A model generated the notes under the pieces. It searched no databases, was not told the origin of the DNA, and saw only the letters and a list, made by a program, of their open reading frames with translations. DNA of 64,000 nt from Dillenia suffruticosa (Eukaryota; Streptophyta; Magnoliopsida; Dilleniales; Dilleniaceae): the NCBI GenBank assembly GCA_033439265.1, contig JAVTVX010000026.1:11409001-11473000 (forward strand), in the 5' to 3' direction. Position numbers and translations under genes: made by a program. Shown in pieces: positions 46,910-58,727 of this stretch (the first letter of the stretch is position 1; every line of letters starts with the position of its first letter).

Positions 46910-49900
46910 ACGATCTAGAATAATTTATTGAATTGGAGTTAAAGAGATAGGGGCGGTCATTATTTAGATAACTCCATGTTCAAGTCAGAGAAATTTATAA
47001 AAGCATTTTACTTATGAACCCTCGATTAAGATAGTTCAATTAATGAGAGAGAGAGAGAGAGAGAGAGAGTATAAAAAAAAAAAAAGAACCAAACAAACAA
47101 ACAAACAAAGAGAGTATGAGAGCATGTAGGGTGCAGTACAGTGCGCAGTTTTGAGGCACGATCCTTCCAAGAAAACCCCAAGTTCATAGTTTTAACCGGA
47201 CTCAAGTCATGATATCTGGTCGCAATTTTTGGCAATATCAAGAGTGCATGTTTACATTATTGACAGAGATTTAACAAATCACATGCCAGAAAAGGTCTAG
47301 GTCTAGGTCTAGGTCGTTAAATCGGTTAATGATTAAAGCTAGAGATATCTCTAGTCTTATTTCAAGAGATATGCATCTAAAGCTCACAATTTAGTTTCAT
47401 TAACAATCTCGACAGCCTTCGAAAAGAACAAACACCTTTACTAAAATGAGCCTTGTGAAATTGTAATTAATTATTATGTGATTTCGAATGTTATCATTAT
47501 GCCACCCCTTCCACCAGAGCCCCAATGAAAATGCCTTGTGTGCGGTACAAAGCGAAAGATTGTAACCATTTCTGTCTTGGGGATGATTGCAAAACTTGGA
47601 GACGTTATGATGTTGCCCTTATTACTCGGACTATTCATTCTAATTTTGATTTAATTAATTAATTAAAAACAAATTGGAAGCACAGATCACGTATTAAAGC
47701 TAAATAAGGTAAATTTCTTACCAGAATTAATTAAAAACAGGGAAATCACATGCAAGATTTTTGTAGTTAAACACCCCCAAAGAAAAAAAAAAGGAGAGAA
47801 TTATTGGGGGTTAAATTTCTTTTGGTTATTTTCTATCTTTCTTTTGGTTATCATTAGGGGTTGAGGAGAGAGTTGCTAAATCTCATCAAAAAAAAAAAAA
47901 AAAAAATCATTAGGGTTTAAGAGCATGGATAATCATTTTAATAGATAAAAGTGTTAAATTTTTTAATCAATTCTCGATTTTGAAAATTAAGAATAGAAAA
48001 GACTATATTTAAAAAGTTGTCCCATAAAATTAGTCAAAATATGATTTTAGACGTCTAATAATTATCATCAAAAACAATTACTAGGGATTAAGTTTCAATT
48101 CAACTGTTCTCTTATGCGGCCTACGAGACGGTTGACGTTGGAACAGAGTTTCAATTGCAGCTGTTTTGGGCCCAAATTTCCATGTAAAAATTCTGCATGG
48201 ATTAGATCGAGCCCAAGAATCTTCAATTATCTAGGCCCAAGCATTTTTATTTATTTACTTTTTAATTATTCAGATATTTAAAATTGGGATTACTAAGTTA
48301 GAGGTTGTGATTACTAAATTGTTCCTTTAGAGATGCCCAAGCATTTTGATGGGATGTTGACAAATGCCATGGCTCAATCACATATTTGGGCATTGTTTGG
48401 TATTACTTTGGATCCATTTAGTTTAGTCGATAAAATTTAGTTGATAGTTGGTAATTGATGGTTAATGACCGATCGGTAAGACTTGAGAGCAAATTACGGA
48501 TTACCATTGTTAGTTGGCATTGGTATTTGATTATGTAGCTAAGAATAATAATTGATGCTCATGTATAAAATAACAAAAAAGATAAGTGAGTGTTAGTTAA
48601 ATGTGATTTATTTTTAAAGATATATCTTTTCATGTTTGAAATATAAAATTTATAAATATATTATTCATCTTTTTTTTAGAAACAATTAATTTAAATACAT
48701 ATTATAAAAAAAAATTAATCTAAATCATATTAACATCCGTGGGTTTATAAGAAAAGACAAATTTGTTAACTACTAAAAAAAACCAATCAATTAATCGAAA
48801 TACATACCATAATAATAATTTAAATAAATTTTATCTTATAATAAAAAAAATAAAGAGAAAAATTAGATTGATAAAACAATTTAAATAATTTTCAATTATT
48901 TTGATCTGTTTGTTGTCATTGATATAAGATGGAAAAAATAATTAAAAAAAAATACTCAAAGGTAGTTTTTTAAAATAGAAATGCTTAGAATCGTGGAACC
49001 TTATTTTAAGAGTCCATGACATTGAAATGGTATTAATTAGGTTACTAAGGTCTTATTTGAAAAAGATAAAATGAAATTCAGTTCTAAATGGGAGATGAAT
49101 AATAAAAGAAGAAAGAAATACAATTAACATCTCTTTTCATTATACATACATATACCACGCACATAATGCATTTAATAAAATATAAATTAAGGAAAAAAAA
49201 AAGATAATTTTTAAAAATTGAAGTCGAGAGAAAAAGTATAAAGAGAAACTGTGAGTTGTTATGAAGAAGCTATTGTGTGGTTTTTTACTAAAATAATATT
49301 TAGTAGTTAATTTCAACATTTAAATTATACCTTGCTCATTTACTTCTTATTTACTTTTTTGACAAAGAGTGAGATTTTAATATTTAAGGATATTCTGACT
49401 GAGAAAACATTGACAGATAATAATAATAATAATTTTAATCACTTTTTCTTTTCAAAATTAAATTTTATTGGTAAAATTATATATATTTACTAAAAACATG
49501 TTGCAACTAAAATAAAATATTATAAAATAGATTAAGGTAAATTAAACGAAAATGAGATCTACATAATTATACACCCTTTTCATATGAGCCCAAGAAAGGT
49601 CTTAGCAATTGATGAGGCTTGTCCCAATTTCAAAAAGTTCACACTCTTCCGATTAATGATCATGTGGGAATCGTCATGCTCATGGTCTCCCTTGTGATGC
49701 CAATCATTGCCTATCCGTTAATTAGAATTGGACTTTTCTTAGTCGACAAGAGTGGCAGATTGCAACTCACGGGTAAAATAGAGACGACACGTTAAAAGGC
49801 AATGCAATGGTTTTCTGCGTGAAAGCTTGGAATTCATTTCCCTCTATAGTCTTCCAAATAATTTATGAAATTTTTGTAAATTTTGCGATGCCAAAGTCGA

Positions 49901-50689
49901 ACAATGCATGTAAAATTAGTGGCTGAGAAGAAGCCATAACCTTGAAAAGTTTTGGTTAGTTCTTGACAAGGCCATACAAAGGCATCTCTCGTGACATTTG
50001 TTGTGTGGGAAATGGACGTGTACCCCATCATTCACGGGACCCAGAGAAAACTGAGTGACGTCTCTCTCTCTTCCATGCATTCCAAATGCCAAAATGTCTG
50101 TTATAGAGGAAAAGGCTAGTAGGGACAGGACAGCTTTGAGGCTTCCAAGGTTGTTAAGCCTAAACATGCTAATCAAATCACATTTCACATCACCGAACAA
50201 TTAACTTTCTTCACATTCCCACGCTGGTTTTGTTTTCGGATCTTTGAAGCTTCTTTTTCTTGGCTTTTGTGAGGTGTCCTTTTGAACCCCAACCTTCAAA
50301 GAGAGAAATCCTTTGCTGGTTTCTCTTCGACACATGTTATTTCATTTTAAACGATAACAAGATTTTCAAATTTGTCACACTTCACAGGCATGTTCATTAA
50401 CATCCGTGAAAAAAAAAAAAAAAGAAGGTACGTCTATTAAGGGAACTCATCATTTTTTGCTTTGTTGATAAGAATATATCCAATCTTAGGAAAAAATTTC
50501 AATAATATTAGTTGAGAGTACAAAATTCTTTAAAGTAACATGGGTCATGTTAAAAAAATTGTGAATTTAAATTCAATTTATAGTTAAATTATATATCCAC
50601 CGATTGTTATGATTATATTTTATGTCGTATCATTTTACTTCTTAGACTTTAGGAATCGGGTTTGATTTTCTAACTCCAAACTCTTGCAA
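46910..50689. other. Intergenic, no conventional gene supported
   Basis: Long AT-rich interval. Contains (GA)n at 47044-47070, TCTAGG-type hexamer repeats at 47296-47315, a short cysteine-containing open frame at 47525-47662, and many A/T runs. The 49560-50340 part is of more even composition and could hold regulatory sequence for the small ORF at 50771. Confidence 0.4.
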
Positions 50690-50717
50690 CTCTCTCTCTC
50701 TCACTATATATATATAT
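50690..50717 (+). promoter_or_regulatory. Pyrimidine patch plus TATA box of the small peptide ORF
   Basis: A CTCTCTCTCTCTCTCAC pyrimidine patch is followed at once by TATATATATATAT (50705-50717). The start codon at 50771 is 54 bases after the TATA stretch, leaving a leader of roughly 35 nt if transcription starts about 30 bp downstream. This arrangement is normal for plant core promoters. Confidence 0.45.
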
Positions 50718-50770
50718 CGGTCGTTGAATGAAATATTCTAACCTTTTCCCCGGAATTTTAAAAGAGTTAT

Positions 50771-50929
50771 ATGAGATCAGCGGCTACAAAACTCTATTTT
50801 TATTTTGTTTGTGTTATTATCTTCATGGCAGCCATTTCTTCAACCCATACTAATAATGCTTCTAATAATTCAATTCTACACTTATGGACACCATTTCTTC
50901 TAATCTCATTTCTATTAATGTTGTTGTAA
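50771..50929 (+). CDS. Candidate 52-aa secreted, possibly GPI-anchored, small protein
   Basis: An uninterrupted ORF from ATG 50771 to TAA 50927-50929. Residues 1-25 look like a signal peptide: MRSAATK then a hydrophobic run YFYFVCVIIFMAAIS. The middle (about residues 24-34) is small and polar, THTNNASNNS, with possible N-glycosylation Asn-Ala-Ser. Residues 35-52 end in HLWTPFLLISFLLMLL, a hydrophobic tail running to the last residue with no basic stop-transfer, as in GPI-attachment signals. A TATA box stands upstream. It resembles arabinogalactan-peptide-type architecture but lacks their Ala-Pro repeats, so I do not name a family. The gene ends 144 bp before a Tat retrotransposon. It could instead be a chance ORF; two well-placed hydrophobic ends plus promoter make that less likely. 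Confidence 0.45.
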   Translation: MRSAATKLYFYFVCVIIFMAAISSTHTNNASNNSILHLWTPFLLISFLLMLL

Positions 50930-51073
50930 GATACATATAAATTATGAATAATTTTAGTAGATTGTAAATAGTAAAAATTATGGGATAGACACCTTTATTT
51001 TTGAATAATGTAGTAAATTACAAAAGAATCACTTTTAAAATTGAGTAACGAGGTGTAACTCGTGTAATAGTGG

Positions 51074-51765
51074 TGATGGTACATGGCCCAAATCATGTGA
51101 GACCCAGACCTATGGGCTCATGAACGTTAACGGACCCTCTCAGTGCTTACCCATCACTTCTTCCTCTCAAATAACCGACTACTTGGCACCTCAACCAACC
51201 AACCCCTGGACCTACTTGGTGTTTGATGTAAACGGATCAATCCATTAAGACAATATTCACTTCCCTCAAAAGACGAGAAGAATTTTACATAAATGAAAAA
51301 TAAGTCTACAACTATAACTGATAAGGAAAAAAGTCTCCATGATGATTTGAATTTTCCAAATGGATAAGATTTCGCAATCTTAGAGGATCCTACGGTCTGA
51401 TTTCCCGAATTTTTGAGACACTCTCACAAGAAAATTAGGGTTTTATCACCCCATACATACACGACTTTCACAAACGAAAGAGATATTAGCTTCCATATGC
51501 CTATCGTTGAGGTAAGTTCTCTAGACTTGTACAGAGCACACAAAGCATACAGATCTCTCTCTCTCTCGGGCTCTCTTTCTCTCTCGGTATCAGTATGTTT
51601 CTTCTCTCTTGAAAACTACTCTCTAAATTGAGCATTAGAGCCTCCCCATCAGAACACCCTCTGACGATCTTTTTGCAATTTTTACTGTTCGAGATCGCTA
51701 GACGTCCAAAGCATCCCGTTCGAGTTAGTAGAGCTATTATCTATACAGTCAAACCCATCTCCAAA
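51074..51765 (+). repeat. 5' LTR of Tat element
   Basis: It starts TGATGGTACATGGCCCAAAT and ends near CCCATCTCCAA, just before the primer-binding site. It aligns along its length with 57229-57919, including CTCTCTCTCTC around 51553 and the phrase GTTCGAGTTAGTA near the end. Confidence 0.88.
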
Positions 51766-51766
51766 G

Positions 51767-51786
51767 ATTGATGTTGTCCATGGGAA
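51767..51786 (+). other. Tat primer-binding site (decayed)
   Basis: ATTGATGTTGTCCATGGGAA corresponds to the usual ATTGGCGCCGTCTGTGGGAA of plant Tat elements with several G-to-A and C-to-T type changes. Confidence 0.6.
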
Positions 51787-51844
51787 AGACTGATTCCTGA
51801 CCCAAAACAACCCTTGCTACCATCTTCTTCTCTCCATCAAGACA

Positions 51845-52204
51845 TTAGTCAAAAGAACAAGGCCAACGATTGGTTTCGATGATGATGATTTGATGGAAGT
51901 TGATACCTTAGTTATCACAGAAAGAATTGGTTCTTACCTAGTCAAGAGGACTTTTGTAGATCAAGGAGCGAAATATGATATCATCTTCTGGGATGTCTTT
52001 CAACAGGTAGGTTTTGTCCCATCTCAACTTCAATCCCCTGATCAGTCCATTAGAGGGCTCACTGGTGAATACATGCAGTCAGAAGACCTTATCTTGCTCG
52101 TAGTATCACTAGGAATGCCTCCTCATCATGTCGCTACCCAAACCACTTTTTATGTAATGAAACTTTCGTCCCCTACAATACCATTATGGGTCATCATAGC
52201 TTAA
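51845..52204 (+). pseudogene. Tat aspartic protease
   Basis: The motif IGFDDDDLMEVDTLVITERI leads to the active site FVDQGAKYDIIFWDVF (family: VDNGSSADIL), with the catalytic Asp kept and the following residues changed. It is open from 51890 to 52204. The gag that should precede it is missing. Confidence 0.75.
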
Positions 52205-52439
52205 ATGGCCTTGAAACACTACCAAGCATTAGATACATGAAAGTCAAATTCAGAACACCCTTGGGGATCAGAACATTTCACGACAACCCCGATCCATTAA
52301 CCGTGCCCATAGTGAGAGGAGAAGGGAAAATCTTAGCAATCGACACCATGGAACTCTGAGACGATACCGAACAACAATCAAAACCTCAACCTGGAGAAGA
52401 GCTAATTGAGGTTTCCATCACTGACACACCCGATCAGAC

Positions 52440-53445
52440 CATCTAGGTCGGGGCCTATTTACCAACATCCTTTCAAAAGGCAATCATGGATTGTCTGCGA
52501 CGTTATTCCAGAGTCTTCACGTGGTCCTCTGAAGACATGCCAAGCATTCACCCCTTGGTCATAGTCCACAAGTTGACAGTAGCATCAGTCGTAAGCCCGT
52601 CAAGCAAAAGAAGTAAGTGTTCACACTAGAATACCAACGTGTGATATAACAAGAGATTCAAAAGTTTTTAACAGTAAGATTCATCCAAGAGGTAGAATAC
52701 TCGGAGTTGCTAACCAATGTAGTCATGGTGAAACAATATCGACAAGTTGGTCGACAATTCATTGGGTTGCTAGCTCTTAAGTTTCATGGATGCATACTTT
52801 GGTTACAACCAAATGCATATGGCCGCTAAAAATGAGGAAAAAACCAGTTTCAACACGGAGTTCGGTACATATCATTACAAAGTCATGCCATTTGGACTCA
52901 AAAACGCTGGGGAAACCTTTCAACGCCTGGTCAACAAGGTCTTTAACGAATAACTCGACAGGAACATGGAAGCTTATCTCGACGACATGCTCGTCAAAAG
53001 CTTTAATGCTAACAATCACGTCGCAGATTTAAAAGAGATATTCCAAATGTTATAATGATACAACATGAGGCTGAACCTCGGGAAGTACACCTTTGGGATC
53101 ACATTTGGAAAATTCATGAGCTTTCTAATCACCCACCGAGAAATTAAGGTGAATCAAGAGAAAATTTAAGCCATATTAGATATGGCACCGCCGAGAACAG
53201 TGAAAAACATGCAATGTCTTATAGGTAGAATTGCACCCCTAAACCAATTCATGTCAAAAGTGGGGGGAAAGTATAAACCCTTATACGATACTTTGAAGAA
53301 GTCTAAGAAGTTTACGTGGGCGCCTAAGAGTCAAGCTACGTTCGAAAGGCTCAAAGAATATCTCATATCTTCCCCACTCCTCTCCCAGCTGGTCCCTAGC
53401 GAGAAACTATACATTTACCTTTCTATTTCTAACCATGCACTCTGA
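52440..53445 (+). pseudogene. pol: Tat reverse transcriptase
   Basis: FTWSSEDMPSI-type entry at about 52510-52560, then a region with many stops, MDAYFGYNQMHMA (first Asp), FGTYHYKVMPFGLKNAGETFQR, and the catalytic YLDD at 52975-52986 followed by MLVKS, the Tat-type continuation. The connection region with KFTWAPKSQATFERLKEYL ends near 53400. At least ten in-frame stops, mostly CAA/CAG-to-TAA/TAG or TGG-to-TAG/TGA type. Confidence 0.85.
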
Positions 53446-53660
53446 TCCATCCTTGTGAGGTTGGAGTTCATTGTACAAAAGCTAATATACTATGTCAGCT
53501 GTATACTCCACGAGTCCAAGGTAAACTACAAACCCATCGAGAAAATAACTTTTGTCTTAGTCATCACCACCAGATGTCTCTGGCCTTACTTCCAAGCCCA
53601 CACCATTGCGGTGTTGATCAACTAACCCCTGAAGCAGATCTTATAGAAGAGGGATACCTC
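53400..53660 (+). pseudogene. Tat first RNase H (gypsy type), degraded
   Basis: Residual motifs YYVSCILHESKVNYKPIEK and FVLVITTRCLWPYFQAHTI correspond to the 'YYVS..L..AE..Y..IEK..LALV.A.RKLRPYFQAH.I' block of Tat elements. Confidence 0.7.
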
Positions 53661-53836
53661 AAGTCGATTTATCAAGTGGAGTATCAAATTAGGTTAGTTC
53701 GTTATTGAATAACAATCGATACCAACTATTAAAGGCCAAGCCCTCGTACATTTTATCCTCAAGTACACATTCTCGATGTCTATTGATCAACCCCTTGTGG
53801 GTGACAAAGAAGAGCACTCGGAACCAGAATAGACCT

Positions 53837-54115
53837 TCCATGTCGACGGGTTGTCTAATTATTCGTGAAGTGGAACCGGACTCATCCTAGTGGAACCAGA
53901 TAATTTTAAATTTGAATATGCCCTCCGTTTTAATTTTTGAGCGACCAACAATAAATCGAATACGAAACCCTTCCAATCAGGTTATGGATCATGGCATTAT
54001 TAGGGTTCAAAATATACGAGTTTTCATCGATAGTCAGCTAGTTGTTAAGCAGATTAAGGGGGTCTACGAGACCAAAGAGTCGACGATGGTGAAGTATTTA
54101 TCCAAGATACACTAA
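53837..54115 (+). pseudogene. Tat second (archaeal-type) RNase H
   Basis: FHVDGLSN at 53837 with first Asp, then the FEYALRFNF and ATNNKS positions, and FIDSQLVVKQIKGVYETKE with the later Asp, ending VKYLSKIH. This extra RNase H downstream of the normal one defines Tat elements. Two stops and a frame change are present. Confidence 0.8.
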
Positions 54116-54181
54116 GCGGTAGACAAATTCGATAAGGTAGACATACAACATATTCCTTGATCTAAGAACGCATGAGCTGAT

Positions 54182-55480
54182 ATGCACTCAAAGTTGGCTA
54201 GCTCAGACTCAGTGGCAATCGATTGCACTGTCTATATAAAAGGCCTTCCATGCCTTGGCATTGAAGAGTTTAAATCAGTCTTGTCGGCAAACAACTCACC
54301 AAGTTGGAAAGATCATATAGAAGATTATCTGAGACATGAGCAATTGCGAAGCTCCCCCTCCGAAGCTAACAAGTTGAGGTGTAAGGCCACCTATTATGCA
54401 ATCATCAATGATGATCTCTATAATAAGTCCTACACCCACCAATTTCTGAAATACTTGACACCCGAAAAAGGAGACTACATCCTCAGGGAAATGCATAAGG
54501 GAATATGTGGTAGTCACTTGGGCACCCGAAATTTGGCGAATAAAGTCTTTCAACAAGGGTACTATTGCCCAACCATGAAATCTGATGCGGACAACTATAT
54601 CAAAAGATGCGACAAGTGTTAATGCTTCTCATTGGTGCCATGTTAACCTTCCAACGACCTCTGCCCTATAGCAATCTATGGTCATTCGCCCAATGGGGGA
54701 TGAATATTATAGCGTCATTCCCCCAAGCAATTAGGCAGCAAAAGTTCCTAAACGTGGCCATAGGTTATTTCACAAAATAGGTAGAAGTCAAACCGTTAAT
54801 TCAGATCACCACCAGCAAGATACAACACTTCATGTAGACATCCATCATTACTAGATTCAGCATATATCATGTCTTAATCATCAACAACGGCAAGCAGTTC
54901 GACAATAGAAGTTTTCAAGACTTCTGTAAGAGGTTGGAGATCCAACACCACTTTACTTCCATTGTCTGCCCACAAACCAATGGTCTTACAAAGATAACCA
55001 ATCAAACGATCCTACAAGGGCAAAAAGCCTTGTTAGACGAGGTCAAAGGCTACTAGGTAGACAAGCTCTAAGTATCCATTGGGTTTATCGGACTATGCCC
55101 CGAAGGGCAACAAGCAAGACACCGTTCAGCCTCACATATGGTTGTGAGGTGGTAATACTAGTCGAGATATAGATTCATTCACTAAGAGTAGACCAGTATG
55201 AAGAAGGTGGAACAAGTCCGTGCTACACGAATGCCTAGACCTACTTCTCGAGCTAAGGGAAACCACCTCCGTTCGAATGGCTGCTTATCAATAGTAGACA
55301 ACAATGTATTATAACTAACGGGTTAGAACTAGAACATTCAAACCAGGCGACTTGGTACTTAGGAAGGTGAAAACTACCGATCAACCCCGACTAGGGGTCA
55401 AGATAGCGTCCATTCGGGAAGGTTCTTACAAGATATGCTCAAAAGTTCACCTAGGTACTTATTGCCTCGATCACTTAGAC
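54182..55480 (+). pseudogene. Tat integrase, catalytic triad replaced
   Basis: Zinc finger LREMHKGICGSHLGTRNLANK to IKRCDKC (about 54485-54620). In the core all three family acids are replaced: Asn at 54703-54705 (WGMN for WGMD), Asn at 54883-54885 (INNG for SDNG), and Lys at 54991-54993 (LTKITN for AEVTN-like). Each change is explained by a G-to-A step in the first codon base. Stops occur throughout. The C-terminal domain runs to about 55480. Confidence 0.8.
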
Positions 55481-55614
55481 GGCTCATTCGTACCCAGAAC
55501 ATAGAACTCCGAGAACCTGCATATCTATTGTCAATAAGGGTCAATGCTCAATCGAACGAACACATCCTGTCCTACATGTAGTCAAACGATCAGGTAAAAT
55601 GCTGCGATCTCCTA

Positions 55615-55932
55615 TGCTGTCACCCAGTCCTCCCAAACAGAGCCTATCGTTAGGGATCCATCTCCCCGAACGGGCCAATGTCGTCCAATTCTCCTGAACA
55701 GAGTCTAACGAAAGTGATCTATCTCTCTGAATGGGCAAGCATTACCAAATTCTTTCGAACGAAGTCTGTCATTGGGATCTATCTTCTTGAATGGGCAAGT
55801 ATCACCCAGTCCTCCTCAATGGAGTTTATCATTGGGATTTATCTCCCTAAACAGCCAAGTATCACCCGATCCTCCCAAACAAAGCCTATTATTAGGATTT
55901 ATCTCACAGAACAAGCAAATATCACCTCGTCT
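55615..55932 (+). repeat. Tandem array of ~60-bp units in Tat 3' region
   Basis: About five imperfect units of 60-63 bp, each with CACCCAGTCCTCC(C/T)-AA-(A/G)GAG-CTAT(C/T), then (A/G)GGAT(C/T)-ATCTCCC and GAAC-GGCCAA-TAT. Unit starts are near 55618, 55680, 55742, 55802 and 55862. Tandem arrays in the 3' untranslated part are known from Tat elements. Confidence 0.8.
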
Positions 55933-57210
55933 ATGGAATATAGTTGTTGATAGCAAGGGATGAGACTCCCAAGCAGACGCACAAACCATCTTGCTCGACT
56001 AAACTTTATAACGAACGCATGGACAAGAGGAGAAGGACCCCCTACTTGGCCAAGCTCACTCCCTTAGTCATAGACTACACAACGAATGAAAGGGCAAGTA
56101 AGCTAACCGACCGTTGAGTCTTCTACTAGACAAATCCTATCAATTATGTCATTTACTCAACGATATATAAATAACGATGAGATGATCATTTAAGAGCATG
56201 ATCAATAAGTAGCAAAAAACTCTTCTTTTACTTCAATACAATGAATATATATTAGAACATACAATCAGATACAATGTGAAGAGAATCTGCACATCTCTCA
56301 GTCGGACCAAACTATATCAAAAGAAATACATAAGGAATCTACCGTGAAAAATCAACTAAGAACTGGAAGAAGCCCCACAACTCATCGACGATTACACAAT
56401 TGGGACAAGAAGACCATGGAAGCCTTAGTTGTCTGCCAAACTATCTCTAAGCGGTGGAGTTGAGGAGGGTAAAAACTATAAACCTTTCCCAATAGAAGCT
56501 AGAAAGGACTTTGAGAATGTAGGAGTTTACCAAAAAGAGACTTAGAGGATACATCAACTTTCAAACCTTCTACATTGCCCAAACCTTCGATCGACTCCTA
56601 ACTCCTCTTTTCGCCCAACCTGATGGAGCGCCAAGAAGTATTTCAAACAACCTCAGCTACACCAAGCGACCAAACAATGGTTTTGACCTTGAGAAAAAAG
56701 TTTCCTCTATAGGCAAATATCTCTCCATTCATGAGGTTGAGAACTCTAATGAAAGCCCTGATGGTTTCTACCACAACGTCTGACCACCAAATGACGTAAT
56801 GGGGCTTATATCGGCAACCCCATCTTTGATGGAATCTTGCATCGATAGAAGTTTTCTAATCCACAGGGTTTTGTGGTTCAAAACCCATAATCGAGTTATC
56901 TCTCAGAAATACAAACTCTCAGTAGTAGAAATTCACAAAATCGCTCATGAAAATATACAAGATCTCTCTAAGATGATGTTAGGTCATACAGACCTTATTT
57001 ATAGCAGCAGGGACGTAATTCTCACAATCTTGGATAGACGAAGTGATCCAATAAGAAACGCATGCAATGAATGGGGAGTTTCAACCATTTCAACTCTCCA
57101 CGAAGCATTTATTCTGAAATCATTACTCAGGAGTTAAACAAATTAACGCTCTCGCGACTCTCCAAGTATCAACCATTGGCTTGCTCCTTACACCTCTCCT
57201 TCGAAGTGAC
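55933..57210 (+). other. Tat 3' noncoding region
   Basis: No domain seen between the array and the polypurine tract. The open stretch at 56799-57137 has no recognised motif. Confidence 0.5.
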
Positions 57211-57228
57211 ATAAGGAGTAGGGGCAAG
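57211..57228 (+). other. Tat polypurine tract
   Basis: ATAAGGAGTAGGGGCAAG is directly followed by the TGATAGTA start of the 3' LTR. Confidence 0.75.
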
Positions 57229-57919
57229 TGATAGTACATAGCCCAAATCATGTGGAATCTAGAGCTGTCAGGCCTATGAACGTTAACGAACCTTCTCGAT
57301 ACTCATCGATCACTTCTTCTTCTCGATAGCCGACTACTAGGCACCTCGACCGAACAACCCCTGGACCTCCTCAGTGTTCGGTATAAACGGATCAATCCGC
57401 TAAAACAATATTCACTCCTCATAATAGATGGGGAGATTCTTACGTAATAAAAAAGAAGTCTACAATAATAGCGTATAAGGAAAAAAGTTTCCATAAAAAT
57501 TTAGATTTCCCAAACGGGTAAGATTTTGCAATATCAGAGGATCCTACAGTCTGATTTCTTGAAATCTCAGGACACTCTCATAAGAAAAACTAGGATTTTA
57601 TCATTGAACACTTACACGACTCTCGCAAGCGAAAAATATATAAGCTTCCATATGCCCATCGCCGAAATAAGTCCTCTAAACCTGCATAGTACACAAAGCA
57701 TACCGAACTCTCTCTCTCTTGGGCTCTCTTTCTCTATTGGTATCAGTCTGTTTTTTCTCTTTCAAAAACTACTCTCTAACTTAAATGTCAGAGCGTCCCC
57801 ACCGGAACACCCTTCGATGGTCTATTTTGCAGATTTCACTGTTCAAGATCACCACACGTCCAAGTCTCCTGTTCGAGTTAGTATTGTTATTATCTGTGGA
57901 GACAAACCAATTTTCAACA
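57229..57919 (+). repeat. 3' LTR of Tat element
   Basis: It runs from TGATAGTACATAGCCCAAAT to CAAACCAATTTTCAACA, 691 bp, and is an imperfect copy of 51074-51765. The differences are many, so the insertion is old. Confidence 0.88.
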
Positions 57920-57924
57920 AGCGG

Positions 57925-58727
57925 GCATAATGGAGTGTAAATTACCTAATAGTGGAGTAAGTAGTGGTTACAATTCTCTTCACCATTAAGATCCTACATA
58001 ATGAAATAAGAATCTATTCATTTATAAATAGGAGTCTCATTTTCATCTTTGAATATACATCTATCTTAAAGAAATAGAGGTGTTCTTTTGGTGGAACTTT
58101 GGGTTCAAACATTTGTACAGAATTATTTTGAATCAAACAATAAATTGTTGGACAATTGTATTCTAGACGAGACAAGATGAATGAATTCTACTATACCGAT
58201 TCTTGAGTTTTGGCTATCATATAAGTCTTGAATCTCCTTAAAAAGAGCAAGATATTCACATTTCAGACTATAGTTTTGTACAATTTCTCTACATTTTATA
58301 ATAAATTATTATTTTTATTATATTGTTAACTAACAAATGCCTCCAACAAGATTCTCCCCAAGCTCACTCCAAATAATTATCCTACAAGAAGAGCCCAAAT
58401 TTCCCCTTTAGTGCTTAAGTATAACCTCATGGGTTATGCCAATGAAATCAAATAGACAGTTATATTTGCTATTGGCACGGGAACAACATATTTTATGCAC
58501 AATAGTGTTGCTTTTTAGTTTGATGATTTTCAGCCAAATACATATAAATAGTCTCCAAAATTGAGAAAACAAAAAATGCTCTTTATGGGTATTGAATATC
58601 ACTTTAAGCATTTTTTTTCCTTTTATTTTACATTTTATTTTACATTTTGCTGGCTACACAAAATAGATACAAACAAAAGTCAAACTACCCAACCTCAACC
58701 AACACCTATCTCACTAGTTGGTCCTAT
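57925..58727. other. Noncoding, possible LTR-like remnant
   Basis: The stretch TTTATAAATAGGAGTCTCAT ... GAATCAAACAATAAATTG (58020-58145) resembles the leader region of small copia LTRs, but no termini were found. No gene seen. Confidence 0.3.

Larger units (their letters stand above)
51069..57924 (+). mobile_element. Tat-lineage Ty3/gypsy element with target duplications
   Basis: LTRs 51074-51765 and 57229-57919 (about 691 bp each) with flanks AGTGG (51069-51073) and AGCGG (57920-57924), a 5-bp duplication with one mismatch. Inside are primer-binding site, protease, RT, RNase H, a second archaeal-type RNase H, integrase, a tandem-repeat array and a polypurine tract. The second RNase H between the usual RNase H and integrase is the hallmark of the Tat clade. 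Gag is absent: the protease begins about 60-120 bp after the primer site. Dozens of stops make it inactive. Confidence 0.85.

Noticed and set aside
55615-55932. CRISPR-like regular array
   Set aside because: Units are contiguous diverged tandem repeats without unique spacers, inside a plant retrotransposon.
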